Both the position numbers and the translations under genes were made by a program. A DNA stretch of 64,000 bases from positions 1-64,000 of the forward strand of contig NZ_QBUK01000002.1 in NCBI RefSeq assembly GCF_003058265.1, written 5' to 3'. This document shows positions 26,466-35,161 of this stretch, one piece after another. Each line of letters starts with the position of its first letter. The stretch's first letter is position 1. The notes under the pieces were generated by a model, which saw only the letters and a list, made by a program, of their open reading frames with translations, was not told where the DNA came from and did not search any database. Source of the DNA: Flagellimonas amoyensis (GTDB lineage: Bacteria > Bacteroidota > Bacteroidia > Flavobacteriales > Flavobacteriaceae).

Positions 26466-27575
26466 ATGACTAAACTTCAAACCATTACTCTAGGATTTGT
26501 GCTACTCTTCTCCAGTTTATCCTTTGCACAGGATACAAAGCCAGAAGAAGTCAAAAACATCATGAAAAAGGTGGCGGATTGGCAAATTGAACACTTTCGG
26601 GATGCTTTCACCTATGAAAATCCCCATCATCCACTTGACTGGACCAACGGAGCTTTATATGTTGGAATGGTGAAATGGGCCGAAATGGCAGAGGACGACA
26701 CCTATTATGTATGGCTAAAAACCATTGGGGAGTTGAATGACTGGAAATTGCACAGCCGGACCTATCATGCCGATGACCATACCGTGGGACAATTTTATCT
26801 GGACCTCTATAAAAAATTTGGAGACAAAAAAATGTTGAACCCTACCCAAGAGCAGTTCAACTTTATACTATACCATCCGGCCAACACTTCCCTGAAATGG
26901 CAAAGCCCGTACCACCAATCCCGTTGGAATTGGTGCGATGCACTCTTTATGTCCCCTCCGGTTTGGGCAAAATTGTACAACATTACGGGAGAGCTGAAGT
27001 ATCTGGATTTCATGATGACCGAGTTCAAGGCCACCACCGATTTTCTTTTTGATAAAGATGAAAATCTATACTATCGTGATGAAAGTTATATGGGAAAACT
27101 TGATAACGGCACCAAGATATTTTGGTCACGGGGCAACGGATGGGTCTTTGCCGGATTGGCCAATATCATGAACGAATTGGACCCTAAAAGTGACGAGTAT
27201 CAATATTTCAAAGGTCTTTTTGAAAAAATGGCCGCTAAACTTTTAAAAATTCAGACACCTGAAGGGCATTGGGCCATGAGCTTATTGGGACAGGAATTTT
27301 ATCCAACCCCAGAAACAAGTGGCACTTCATTTTATGTCTATGGCCTTGCTTGGGGCATCAATCATGGCATTTTGGATAAAAAAACCTACGGTCCTGCCGT
27401 TGATAAAGCCTGGAAGGCATTGGTGGGCCATGTCAACAAGGAGGGTATGCTCGGCTATGTACAGCCCATCGGTGCAGCTCCCGGAAAAGCGTGGCCAGAC
27501 AAAACTGAAGTGTACGGCGCAGGAGCGTTTCTCAGTGCTGGCACAGAGGTTTATAAATTGTATGGCGGCAAGTAA
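26466..27575 (+). CDS. Glycoside hydrolase family 88/105 protein (unsaturated uronyl hydrolase type)
   Basis: The 369-residue protein has a signal peptide (LGFVLLFSSLSFAQ) and an alpha/alpha-barrel with family motifs: HPLDWTNGALYVGMVKWAEM near 55, WNWCDALFMSPPVWAKL near 155, and FWSRGNGWVFAGLANIM near 220. These enzymes remove unsaturated uronic acid residues left by polysaccharide lyases acting on pectin-, ulvan- or related glycans. No lyase, SusC or SusD lies nearby, so the glycan cannot be named. It follows sdaA after 55 bases but is probably a separate unit. Confidence 0.87.
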   Translation: MTKLQTITLGFVLLFSSLSFAQDTKPEEVKNIMKKVADWQIEHFRDAFTYENPHHPLDWTNGALYVGMVKWAEMAEDDTYYVWLKTIGELNDWKLHSRTYHADDHTVGQFYLDLYKKFGDKKMLNPTQEQFNFILYHPANTSLKWQSPYHQSRWNWCDALFMSPPVWAKLYNITGELKYLDFMMTEFKATTDFLFDKDENLYYRDESYMGKLDNGTKIFWSRGNGWVFAGLANIMNELDPKSDEYQYFKGLFEKMAAKLLKIQTPEGHWAMSLLGQEFYPTPETSGTSFYVYGLAWGINHGILDKKTYGPAVDKAWKALVGHVNKEGMLGYVQPIGAAPGKAWPDKTEVYGAGAFLSAGTEVYKLYGGK

Positions 27576-27578
27576 TGA

Positions 27579-28061
27579 TTAGTCTTCCAAACAACCTTCC
27601 TTACCCCTGGTGTCGATAAGGTAGATGATCTTCCATTCCCCATCAAAATTGACAAGTTGGAACGAATTGATGCCGCAATGGCTGAAATTCCCATTGAGCC
27701 AAAACTCATACCCAACCCATGCATTGGCCATGGTACGGTCCACTTGGATGGAAAATGAGGTGAGTTTTTCTTCGTACTGGATGCTGTCTGGAATGCTGAT
27801 GATGGATTTGATGAACTTTGAAAATTCCTCCGTCCGGAACATGGTCTTTCCCGCAGGATTTCTTCCGGTGGTCTGCAGCACCACTTGATCGGCAACAGTG
27901 GAATTGATGATGGTGGAATCTTGCTTGTGGAAGCCCTCAAAAAAGGTCTCTATCACTTTCTTTACCGCTTCTTTTGAGGCAACATCAGATGCGTCGGATA
28001 CTTGGGCCTGCACGGAAACACCCAAAATCAACAGTGCCATAAGGCAGAACAGCTTTCCCAT
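27579..28061 (-). CDS. Exported NTF2-like (SnoaL/DUF4440-type) protein
   Basis: The 160-residue protein has a signal peptide (MGKLFCLMALLILGVSVQAQ). A compact alpha+beta domain follows, with the NTF2-like pattern: VKKVIETFFEGFHKQDSTIINSTVADQVVL, then ANAWVGYEFWLNGNFSHCGINSFQLVNFDGEWKIIYLIDTR. The fold is a cone-shaped pocket used by many different enzymes and binding proteins; no catalytic residue set can be assigned. It ends three bases from the converging GH88/105 gene. Confidence 0.75.
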   Translation of the reverse strand: MGKLFCLMALLILGVSVQAQVSDASDVASKEAVKKVIETFFEGFHKQDSTIINSTVADQVVLQTTGRNPAGKTMFRTEEFSKFIKSIISIPDSIQYEEKLTSFSIQVDRTMANAWVGYEFWLNGNFSHCGINSFQLVNFDGEWKIIYLIDTRGKEGCLED

Positions 28062-28131
28062 TCGTTAAGTTTTTTGATTGAAGTCCAAATTAAACAAATC
28101 TGCTTACATTTAACCGCTAAAGAAGAACATA

Positions 28132-28950
28132 ATGTCTGTTGTAAAAAAAGAATACAAAAGAATCACGGTGAAATCCTTGGTGGAAATGAAACAGAACGGC
28201 GAGAAGATCAGTATGCTCACCGCTTATGACTATTCCATGGCAAAGATCGTGGACGCAGCCAACATCGACGCTATTTTGGTGGGCGATTCCGCCAGCAATG
28301 TAATGGCCGGCCACGAGACAACCCTTCCCATCACCTTGGACCAAATGATCTACCATGCCTCTTCCGTGGTCCGCGCCGCAAAAAGGGCCTTGGTGGTCGT
28401 GGACATTCCTTTTGGAAGCTATCAAAGTGATTCCAAGGAAGCCCTGCGCTCCGCCATCCGGATCATGAAGGAAAGTGGCGCCCATGCCGTTAAGGTGGAA
28501 GGTGGCAGTGAGATCAAGGAATCCGTTGGCCGTATTCTTCAGGCCGGCATACCCGTGATGGGACACTTGGGCCTTACCCCACAGTCCATCTACAAGTTTG
28601 GGACCTATACCGTTAGGGCCAAGGAGGAAGAAGAGGCCCAAAAACTGAAGGATGACGCCAAACTGCTCGAAGAACTGGGCTGTTTTGCCATTGTTCTGGA
28701 AAAAATTCCCGCCCAACTGGCCAAGGAGGTCGCAGAAAGCGTTTCCATTCCCATTATCGGTATTGGAGCTGGCGGCCATGTGGACGGACAGGTCTTGGTC
28801 GTGCACGATATGCTGGGCATGACCCACGAGTTCCACCCAAGGTTCCTGAGACGCTATTTGAATCTATATGATGAAATGAGCAATGCCATCTCCCAATATG
28901 TGGACGATGTGAAACGCAAGGATTTTCCCAACGAGGAAGAATCGTATTGA
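28132..28950 (+). CDS. panB: 3-methyl-2-oxobutanoate hydroxymethyltransferase
   Basis: PanB makes ketopantoate from 2-ketoisovalerate and methylene-tetrahydrofolate, the first step to pantothenate and coenzyme A. The 272-residue protein has the family blocks [42 protein letters not shown] (metal and substrate site), AVKVEGG, and [17 protein letters not shown]. Length and motifs are normal. A pseudouridine synthase follows directly on the same strand. Confidence 0.96.
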   Translation: MSVVKKEYKRITVKSLVEMKQNGEKISMLTAYDYSMAKIVDAANIDAILVGDSASNVMAGHETTLPITLDQMIYHASSVVRAAKRALVVVDIPFGSYQSDSKEALRSAIRIMKESGAHAVKVEGGSEIKESVGRILQAGIPVMGHLGLTPQSIYKFGTYTVRAKEEEEAQKLKDDAKLLEELGCFAIVLEKIPAQLAKEVAESVSIPIIGIGAGGHVDGQVLVVHDMLGMTHEFHPRFLRRYLNLYDEMSNAISQYVDDVKRKDFPNEEESY

Positions 28951-28976
28951 TTCAATGTTCAATTAACAATAAACAA

Positions 28977-29684
28977 TTGGCAGAAAAAATACCGCACTCC
29001 ACATCAACAAATCTACAAGTCCTCTTCGAGGACAACCATCTTATCGTCATCAACAAGCGTGTCGGCGATATTGTCCAAGGGGATAAAACCGGGGATTCCC
29101 CTTTGAGTGATGTGGTGAAGGAATATCTCAAAGAAAAATACAACAAACCGGGCAATGTGTATCTGGGCGTGGTGCATCGACTGGACCGACCCACATCGGG
29201 CATTGTCCTATTTGCCAAGACCTCCAAGGCACTGCCCCGATTGAACAAGCTGTTTTCCGAGGGAAAGACCAAAAAGATATATTGGGCCGTTGTGGACAAT
29301 GCCCCTCCACATGAAAGTGAGATCCTTACCCATTGGCTGGTCCGCAATCCCAAACAGAACAAGTCCTATGCGCATGGGCAAGAGGTCCCTGACAGCAAAA
29401 AGGCAGTTCTTGAGTATCAACTGCTCAAAAAACTGAAGAGCTTTTTTCTACTGGAAATCAATTTAAAAACGGGTAGACATCATCAAATACGGGCGCAATT
29501 GGTAGCCTTGGGGTGTCACATCAAAGGAGATTTGAAATACGGGGCGGACCGCAGCAACAAAGACGGGGGCATACACCTGCATGCCCGCTATCTGGAACTG
29601 GAACACCCCGTGAAAAAGGAAATGATGCAGTTTACAGCCCCATTGCCTCCCGACCCGGTCTGGGATGCCTGCGTCAACGGGTGA
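28977..29684 (+). CDS. RluA-family RNA pseudouridine synthase
   Basis: It converts uridine to pseudouridine in rRNA or tRNA. The catalytic motif HRLDRPTSGIVLFAKT carries the essential Asp, and the RNA-binding segment KTGRHHQIRAQL is present. No S4 domain precedes the catalytic core, as in short RluA-like members. No ATG begins the frame; I prefer TTG at 28977 (MAEKIPHS), though TTG at 28947, overlapping the panB stop, is also possible. Its end overlaps the converging gene by 11 bases. The target base is not predictable. Confidence 0.88.
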   Translation: MAEKIPHSTSTNLQVLFEDNHLIVINKRVGDIVQGDKTGDSPLSDVVKEYLKEKYNKPGNVYLGVVHRLDRPTSGIVLFAKTSKALPRLNKLFSEGKTKKIYWAVVDNAPPHESEILTHWLVRNPKQNKSYAHGQEVPDSKKAVLEYQLLKKLKSFFLLEINLKTGRHHQIRAQLVALGCHIKGDLKYGADRSNKDGGIHLHARYLELEHPVKKEMMQFTAPLPPDPVWDACVNG

Positions 29685-31218
29685 GCATCAGCGCCTTTTC
29701 GCGGATGATCTGCCCTACGGGTTTGTTCTCCAAATGACTTTCGAGCCAAGAAAGGATATCCAAATAAAGGAAGGCCCTTTTCTCGTACGGGTGGTTCTCG
29801 TATTTCTTCAGCTCGTTATAGAGTTTTTGGAACTCGTTGCGCAATTCGTGCGGATAGATTTCCCCCAACCCTCTCAAAAACTTGATCATTTCTTTCTGCA
29901 CCGCATGTAAGTCATTCATTTTCAACAAGAACTTATAGGTGCTTTTAAGTTGTACCTCCAAATGGTAGTCCATACCTGCCTCATAATGGGCCACCAGACT
30001 CAATACCCGGGCAAAACACATGAGGTCTTCCCGCATTTTGAGATTTTTGTTGGATATGATCTTTTTGAGGTAAACAATACAGTTCTTATTGTCGCCATTA
30101 CCAAAATACAGACAGGCAATCTTGTAGTAGAGCAACATGATATGGTGCTCGTCTATCCGCTCACCATGCTTTTTGATGCCATACTCAATGATGTTCACCA
30201 AATATAGCCCCTTATCAAAAGTACCTTCCAAAAAGTGGAGGTTAAGTTTGTTCGTATTGATGTACAAAAAGGCCAGGGAAGCGATATTGTCATTTTGGGG
30301 AAATTCCGGACTTTCCACTTGATGTTCCAACCTGTCCAAGGTTTCCCGGAATTGGGACGCGTACTTCACAAAAAAGAGGGATTCCAAAAGGTAGTGGTTC
30401 CCTTTCAAGAAGAATACGGGATTCAACGGGATCATGCTTTCGTTCTCATAGAAAAGATCCACCCATTTGCTGGCATATCTGTAGGCGGACAAAAAGTCCT
30501 GCGTCAACAAGCTGTACCACAAATAGGCCTTGTAGAGCCATAACTTTTCCCGGAATCCGAGTTTGTCCAAATCGTAGGCGGGCAAATGGGTCTCAAAATA
30601 GGTCTTCACCGTGCTGAGGTCCTCATCGCTGCGTACATAACCCACTTTCAGCATCATCCCATACAGTTGAAGGGATAGATTGGACAGCTTGCTGGTCATT
30701 ACATTATGGGCGGAGAGTTCCTTGGCCTGCACCGCCAGTTCATCTGCCCGGTCCGGAATACTACGGGTAATGTATTGTGTCTCTATAACCTTTTCCAGCT
30801 CCACGATCTCGTAGGCCACATTTTTCTCTTCATTTTCGATGGCAAAACTTTTCGCCTTGTCCAAAATCTTCAAGCTTTGCTTGTAAAGCCCCTTTTGATA
30901 AAGGATGGTGGCAAAATCCAACTGCTCCCTGATCTGGATGCGTACGTTCTGGTTCACCGGGTTCAAGCGAAGACTCACCAATATCTGCTTGTACAAATGC
31001 GCCTTCAGGTTGGAAAGTTGTGCCTTGGTGACAATGCCACTATCCAAAATTTGGTGTTCATCATACTTCCGCATTTTGTCCAACAGGTTAAAAAGGGCCA
31101 AAAACTTCGCATCCGTGTTGACCCCCAAACGGCCAACATAGAGTTTGAATTGACGCTTTTCCGATTTGGACAGCGATTTTATCAACACAAACAACGCATC
31201 CTTATGGGCATTTGTCAT
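29674..31218 (-). CDS. Conserved helical-repeat (TPR-like) cytoplasmic protein of unknown function
   Basis: The 514-residue protein is rich in amphipathic helices in tandem (ILYQKGLYKQSLKILDKAKSFAIENE, YYKIACLYFGNGDNKNCIVYLKKII), like TPR arrays, and lacks a signal peptide or membrane helix. It opens with ALFVLIKSLSKSEKRQFKLYV, a start I associate with proteins common in Flavobacteriaceae, from memory. Such scaffolds bind other proteins; no enzymatic residues stand out. It is divergent from leuA. Confidence 0.7.
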   Translation of the reverse strand: MTNAHKDALFVLIKSLSKSEKRQFKLYVGRLGVNTDAKFLALFNLLDKMRKYDEHQILDSGIVTKAQLSNLKAHLYKQILVSLRLNPVNQNVRIQIREQLDFATILYQKGLYKQSLKILDKAKSFAIENEEKNVAYEIVELEKVIETQYITRSIPDRADELAVQAKELSAHNVMTSKLSNLSLQLYGMMLKVGYVRSDEDLSTVKTYFETHLPAYDLDKLGFREKLWLYKAYLWYSLLTQDFLSAYRYASKWVDLFYENESMIPLNPVFFLKGNHYLLESLFFVKYASQFRETLDRLEHQVESPEFPQNDNIASLAFLYINTNKLNLHFLEGTFDKGLYLVNIIEYGIKKHGERIDEHHIMLLYYKIACLYFGNGDNKNCIVYLKKIISNKNLKMREDLMCFARVLSLVAHYEAGMDYHLEVQLKSTYKFLLKMNDLHAVQKEMIKFLRGLGEIYPHELRNEFQKLYNELKKYENHPYEKRAFLYLDILSWLESHLENKPVGQIIREKALMLTR

Positions 31219-31364
31219 CGTAAAAAATATTATTTAAAGTGTTGTTTTACAGATTTTTATGTTGCACCTATTGCAATTTAACGTTGTAACAGGCACCGGC
31301 CTACTTTTATTCTTCGCCCTCCCTTATCTATTTTCGTATGTCTCAGAACAAACAGATTGGAATA

Positions 31365-32537
31365 ATGGGTAAAGATAAGGTACAAATTTTTGATACGACA
31401 CTTAGGGATGGAGAACAAGTTCCAGGATGTAAGTTGGACACGGAGCAAAAATTGGTCATCGCCAAACGCTTGGATGAGCTAGGAGTGGATGTGATCGAGG
31501 CTGGCTTCCCCATTTCGAGCCCCGGGGATTTCAAATCCGTCCACGAAATTGCAAAATTGGTCCAAAATGCAACTGTCTGTGGTTTGACCCGTGCCGTAAA
31601 AAAAGACATCGAAGTGGCCGCCGAGGCCATCAAAATAGCAAAGAAACCAAGAATACATACAGGAATCGGAACCTCTGATTCGCACATCAAATACAAGTTC
31701 AACTCCACTCAAGATCAAATCATCGAACGCGCTGTGGAAGCCGTTTCCTACGCAAAATCCTTTGTGGAGGACGTGGAGTTCTATGCGGAAGATGCCGGAC
31801 GTACGGACAATGAGTTTTTGGCCAGGGTATGTGAGGCCGTCATCAAGGCCGGGGCCACTGTGCTCAACATCCCTGATACTACCGGATATTGCCTTCCAGA
31901 GGAATACGGTGCCAAAATGAAGTATTTGAAAGAGAATGTGAAGGGGATTGACAGGGCCATTCTTTCTTGCCACTGCCATAACGACCTTGGACTGGCCACC
32001 GCGAATTCCATTGCCGGTGTCATCAACGGTGCAAGACAGATCGAGTGTACCATCAACGGTATCGGGGAACGCGCCGGGAACACCTCTTTGGAAGAAGTGG
32101 TGATGATCTTGAGACAGCACCCCTATCTAAACCTTGACACCAACATCAACAGCAAGCTGTTGTGGGACACCAGCCGAATGGTTTCCCAGAAAATGGGTAT
32201 GCCCGTTCAGCCCAATAAGGCAATCGTGGGGGCCAATGCATTTGCACACAGTTCCGGCATACACCAAGATGGGGTGATCAAGCAACGTGAAACCTATGAG
32301 ATCATCGACCCCAAAGATGTGGGTGTCAATGAATCCTCCATTGTATTGACCGCAAGGAGCGGACGTGCCGCACTGGCCTACCGCGCCAAAAAAGTGGGCT
32401 ATGAGCTCACCAAAGTGCAATTGGACTCCGTTTACGAAAACTTCTTGAAGTTTGCGGACCGCAAAAAGGAAATCTTGGACGAGGACATCCATCAGATCAT
32501 CGAGACCAGTAATATCCAGATACAGAGTATTGCATAG
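31365..32537 (+). CDS. leuA: 2-isopropylmalate synthase
   Basis: LeuA condenses acetyl-CoA with 2-ketoisovalerate, the first committed step of leucine synthesis. The 390-residue protein has the catalytic-barrel signature [16 protein letters not shown] at the N-terminus, the HxH metal site in [16 protein letters not shown], and [15 protein letters not shown]. It lacks the long C-terminal leucine-binding regulatory domain of classical LeuA (about 500 residues), so feedback control may differ. ATG 31365 matches family starts; an ATG at 31338 would add nine residues. No leader peptide is visible. Confidence 0.92.
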   Translation: MGKDKVQIFDTTLRDGEQVPGCKLDTEQKLVIAKRLDELGVDVIEAGFPISSPGDFKSVHEIAKLVQNATVCGLTRAVKKDIEVAAEAIKIAKKPRIHTGIGTSDSHIKYKFNSTQDQIIERAVEAVSYAKSFVEDVEFYAEDAGRTDNEFLARVCEAVIKAGATVLNIPDTTGYCLPEEYGAKMKYLKENVKGIDRAILSCHCHNDLGLATANSIAGVINGARQIECTINGIGERAGNTSLEEVVMILRQHPYLNLDTNINSKLLWDTSRMVSQKMGMPVQPNKAIVGANAFAHSSGIHQDGVIKQRETYEIIDPKDVGVNESSIVLTARSGRAALAYRAKKVGYELTKVQLDSVYENFLKFADRKKEILDEDIHQIIETSNIQIQSIA

Positions 32538-32585
32538 TTTCAATAGTCCGTCCGCTTCAAAATACGACTTGCTTAAGGCTTCCAT

Positions 32586-33704
32586 ATGAATTTGAACATA
32601 GCTTTGTTACCTGGTGATGGTGTTGGACCCGAAGTGTTGGCCCAAGCAGTAAAATGTTTGCAAGCCGTTGAAGAGACCTTCAACCACCAGTTCATTTTCA
32701 GGGAGGCAATTGTCGGGGCGACCGCCATCAACAAAAAAGGCAAGCCGCTCCCCCAGAGTACCTTAAAATTGTGCCAAGAGGCCGATGCCGTACTTTTTGG
32801 CGCCATAGGCGACCCCAAATACGACAATGACCCCGAAGCCAAGGTACGACCAGAGCAAGGTCTGTTGGAACTGCGCAAAAGTCTTGGTCTGTTTGCCAAC
32901 ATCAGGCCCGTACTGTCCCACCCTAGCCTTTTGGGCAAATCGCCATTGAAAAAGGAGATTGTTTCCGGGACCGATTTTGTGATTTTCCGAGAACTTACAG
33001 GGGGCATCTATTTTGGTGAGAAAAAATTGAACGAAGAAGGCACTGTTGCCTCCGACCTTTGTGAATATTCCGAAACAGAAATCAGCCGTATCGCACATTT
33101 GGCCTTCAAGGCCGCGAAGGGCAGAAAAAAGAAGGTCACCCTAGTGGACAAGGCCAATGTTCTGGAATCGTCCAGACTTTGGCGCAAGGTCGTGACCCGA
33201 ATTGGGGAAAGTTACCCAGAAGTGACCCTCGATTTTTTATATGTGGACAATGCTGCCATGCAATTGGTCCTGAACCCTACCCAGTTCGATGTAATCCTTA
33301 CCGAAAATCTATTCGGGAACATCCTTTCCGATGAGGGAAGCGTGATCGGAGGTTCCATCGGCTTGTTGGCATCCGCATCCATTGGGGATGAAAACGCCCT
33401 TTTTGAACCCATACACGGGTCTTATCCTCAGGCCAAAGGAAAAAACGTGGCCAACCCTATCGCTTCCATTCTTTCGGCTGCAATGCTATTGGAACATTTT
33501 GGGATGATGGAAGAGGCCATGGCCATCAAACTGGCTGTGGACAAGTCCTTGCGAAAAGGCATTGTGACCCCGGATATCAAATCCAAGAGCCAATTCGGCA
33601 CCCAACAGGTCGGTGATTATATCGCCCATAGCATTGTGGATATCGAGGACAATTTCAGTGTGAACGATGAAAACATCGATTTAGGGAAGTCTACGATTAT
33701 CTGA
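32586..33704 (+). CDS. leuB: 3-isopropylmalate dehydrogenase
   Basis: LeuB oxidises and decarboxylates 3-isopropylmalate with NAD. The 372-residue protein starts MNLNIALLPGDGVGPEVLAQAVK. It has the substrate-binding RPEQGLLELRKSLGLFANIRP, the catalytic Tyr in ELTGGIYFGEK, and the metal/NAD region FGNILSDEGSVIGGSIGLLASASIG with HGSYPQAKGKNVANP. It lies 48 bases after leuA on the same strand, so the two form an operon. leuC and leuD are not in the window. Confidence 0.96.
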   Translation: MNLNIALLPGDGVGPEVLAQAVKCLQAVEETFNHQFIFREAIVGATAINKKGKPLPQSTLKLCQEADAVLFGAIGDPKYDNDPEAKVRPEQGLLELRKSLGLFANIRPVLSHPSLLGKSPLKKEIVSGTDFVIFRELTGGIYFGEKKLNEEGTVASDLCEYSETEISRIAHLAFKAAKGRKKKVTLVDKANVLESSRLWRKVVTRIGESYPEVTLDFLYVDNAAMQLVLNPTQFDVILTENLFGNILSDEGSVIGGSIGLLASASIGDENALFEPIHGSYPQAKGKNVANPIASILSAAMLLEHFGMMEEAMAIKLAVDKSLRKGIVTPDIKSKSQFGTQQVGDYIAHSIVDIEDNFSVNDENIDLGKSTII

Positions 33705-33802
33705 TTTCAAGTTCAAGTTTCAAGTTCAAGCACAAACTCAAAGATCAAGTTCAAATAGCTTGAAACACCACTAACTTAATAACCCAGTACCCAATTTAGG
33801 AT

Positions 33803-35032
33803 TTAGCTCTGCTCATTGGCCAACTCTTGGACCGTTGTTGCGAATTGCGCTTTGAACTGTTCGTATTTTTCCCCAGTGGCCGGACCGTTGAAACCGGTGT
33901 GTATTTTCCGTACCTCGCCTTTTTTGTCAATATAGATTGTAGTGGGATAGGAAAGAATGTGGTTGAGCATGGGCAATTTTTCATTGGCCTTTTGCTTGTT
34001 CGAAGTGCCATATTGTGCCAATAAAATGGGATACGGCACCTCTGCCCTTTCCTTTAGCCTGCCGATGGCCTCGAACGCCTTTTCCTCTGTCTTGGCATAT
34101 TCAAAGGCCAAAGCCACCAATTCAATATCCAAATCGGGGTTGTTTTTAAGAAACTCCACATAAAAGCGTGTCTCGTCCAAACAATTGGGGCACCAAGACC
34201 CCATGATCTGCACCAAGACCACTTTGTTCTCAAACCTAGGGTCGGAAAGGCTGACCATTTTCCCTTTGGAATCGGGAAAAGAAAAATCAAACTTATCATG
34301 ACCTTCCCTCAAAAAGGTCAAACTGTCCGCTTCGGGAAGTTCAAAGGCCTCGTTCCGGGCGGCCATGAACTCTTGTACGGCGTGCTTTCCAGAATAGAAT
34401 TTACCATCCAGTGTGCTATCCGTGACCTGGGCCATAAAAAGGTACACATGCGACCCATCAAAAGCAGAAAGTTTTAGGCTGTCGCCCGTTACCACTCCAT
34501 CCAAATACCTATAATCCCCTGTCTTGGTCCTAAAGGTCCCTTTCACCTTGTCCCCACTCTGCATAAAAATGCCCTTGGCGGGATATTCGTTGTTGGTATT
34601 GACATCAAAATAAGTCTCCCAAATCCCGGAAATATTTACGGTTGCATTCTTTTTTACCTCAAAACGTTCACTCTGTCCATGGACAGCAGTGAAGTTCACC
34701 TCCCGTTCCTTGCTCTCTTCAATGAACTTTCCTTGTATTTCGGTTTCGGAAAAAGTACCCACAAAGTATCCTTCAAATATGGGCATCTGGATACGGATGG
34801 AGTCTCCGTTCAACTCAATCTCGTCTACCACGATAACCTCCTCCGCATTGTACATTTTCATGATATAGCCGTCCGCACCCTTTCCCACGGTAAAATTGAA
34901 GGGCAGTTTTTGCGATTCGGACAGTTCTATCTCGGCCAGCCAATCACCCAAGGTCAGTTCTTTCGTTTCTTCCTTTTTACAGGATCCTAAAATCAGTGTC
35001 AACACCATCATTGACAGCCAAATCCTCTTCAT
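33803..35032 (-). CDS. TlpA-like thioredoxin-fold lipoprotein (CPNC active site)
   Basis: The protein has 409 residues with a lipoprotein signal (LTLILGSC, Cys18). Residues 20-240 form a beta-rich DUF4369-type domain, and residues 245-400 are a redoxin/TlpA thioredoxin fold with WCPNC at 280-284. It should reduce or isomerise disulfides in the periplasm. It differs from the 16640 protein in the middle domain. It sits between leuB (converging) and pheT (divergent). Confidence 0.88.
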   Translation of the reverse strand: MKRIWLSMMVLTLILGSCKKEETKELTLGDWLAEIELSESQKLPFNFTVGKGADGYIMKMYNAEEVIVVDEIELNGDSIRIQMPIFEGYFVGTFSETEIQGKFIEESKEREVNFTAVHGQSERFEVKKNATVNISGIWETYFDVNTNNEYPAKGIFMQSGDKVKGTFRTKTGDYRYLDGVVTGDSLKLSAFDGSHVYLFMAQVTDSTLDGKFYSGKHAVQEFMAARNEAFELPEADSLTFLREGHDKFDFSFPDSKGKMVSLSDPRFENKVVLVQIMGSWCPNCLDETRFYVEFLKNNPDLDIELVALAFEYAKTEEKAFEAIGRLKERAEVPYPILLAQYGTSNKQKANEKLPMLNHILSYPTTIYIDKKGEVRKIHTGFNGPATGEKYEQFKAQFATTVQELANEQS

Positions 35033-35111
35033 TTAATGAAAGTTTTTTCCTAAATGTATAAAATACATCCGAAAACTTACAATACCAAACGGTCTATAAC
35101 CATTATTTCCG

Positions 35112-35142
35112 TTGAATCTGTTCCCCTATTGTTTTATATTTG
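35112..35142 (+). promoter_or_regulatory. Promoter of pheT
   Basis: TTG at 35112-35114 and TATATTTG at 35135-35142 are separated by 20 bases, a close match to the Bacteroidota consensus. The start codon lies 19 bases after the -7 box, giving a very short 5' leader. Confidence 0.75.
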
Positions 35143-35161
35143 TCGATTCTAAAATTGGGGT

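Noticed and set aside
28117..28836. 239-codon minus-strand frame
   Set aside because: Antisense of panB; the panB motifs explain the sequence fully.
31479..32120. 213-codon minus-strand frame
   Set aside because: Antisense of leuA with no recognisable domain.
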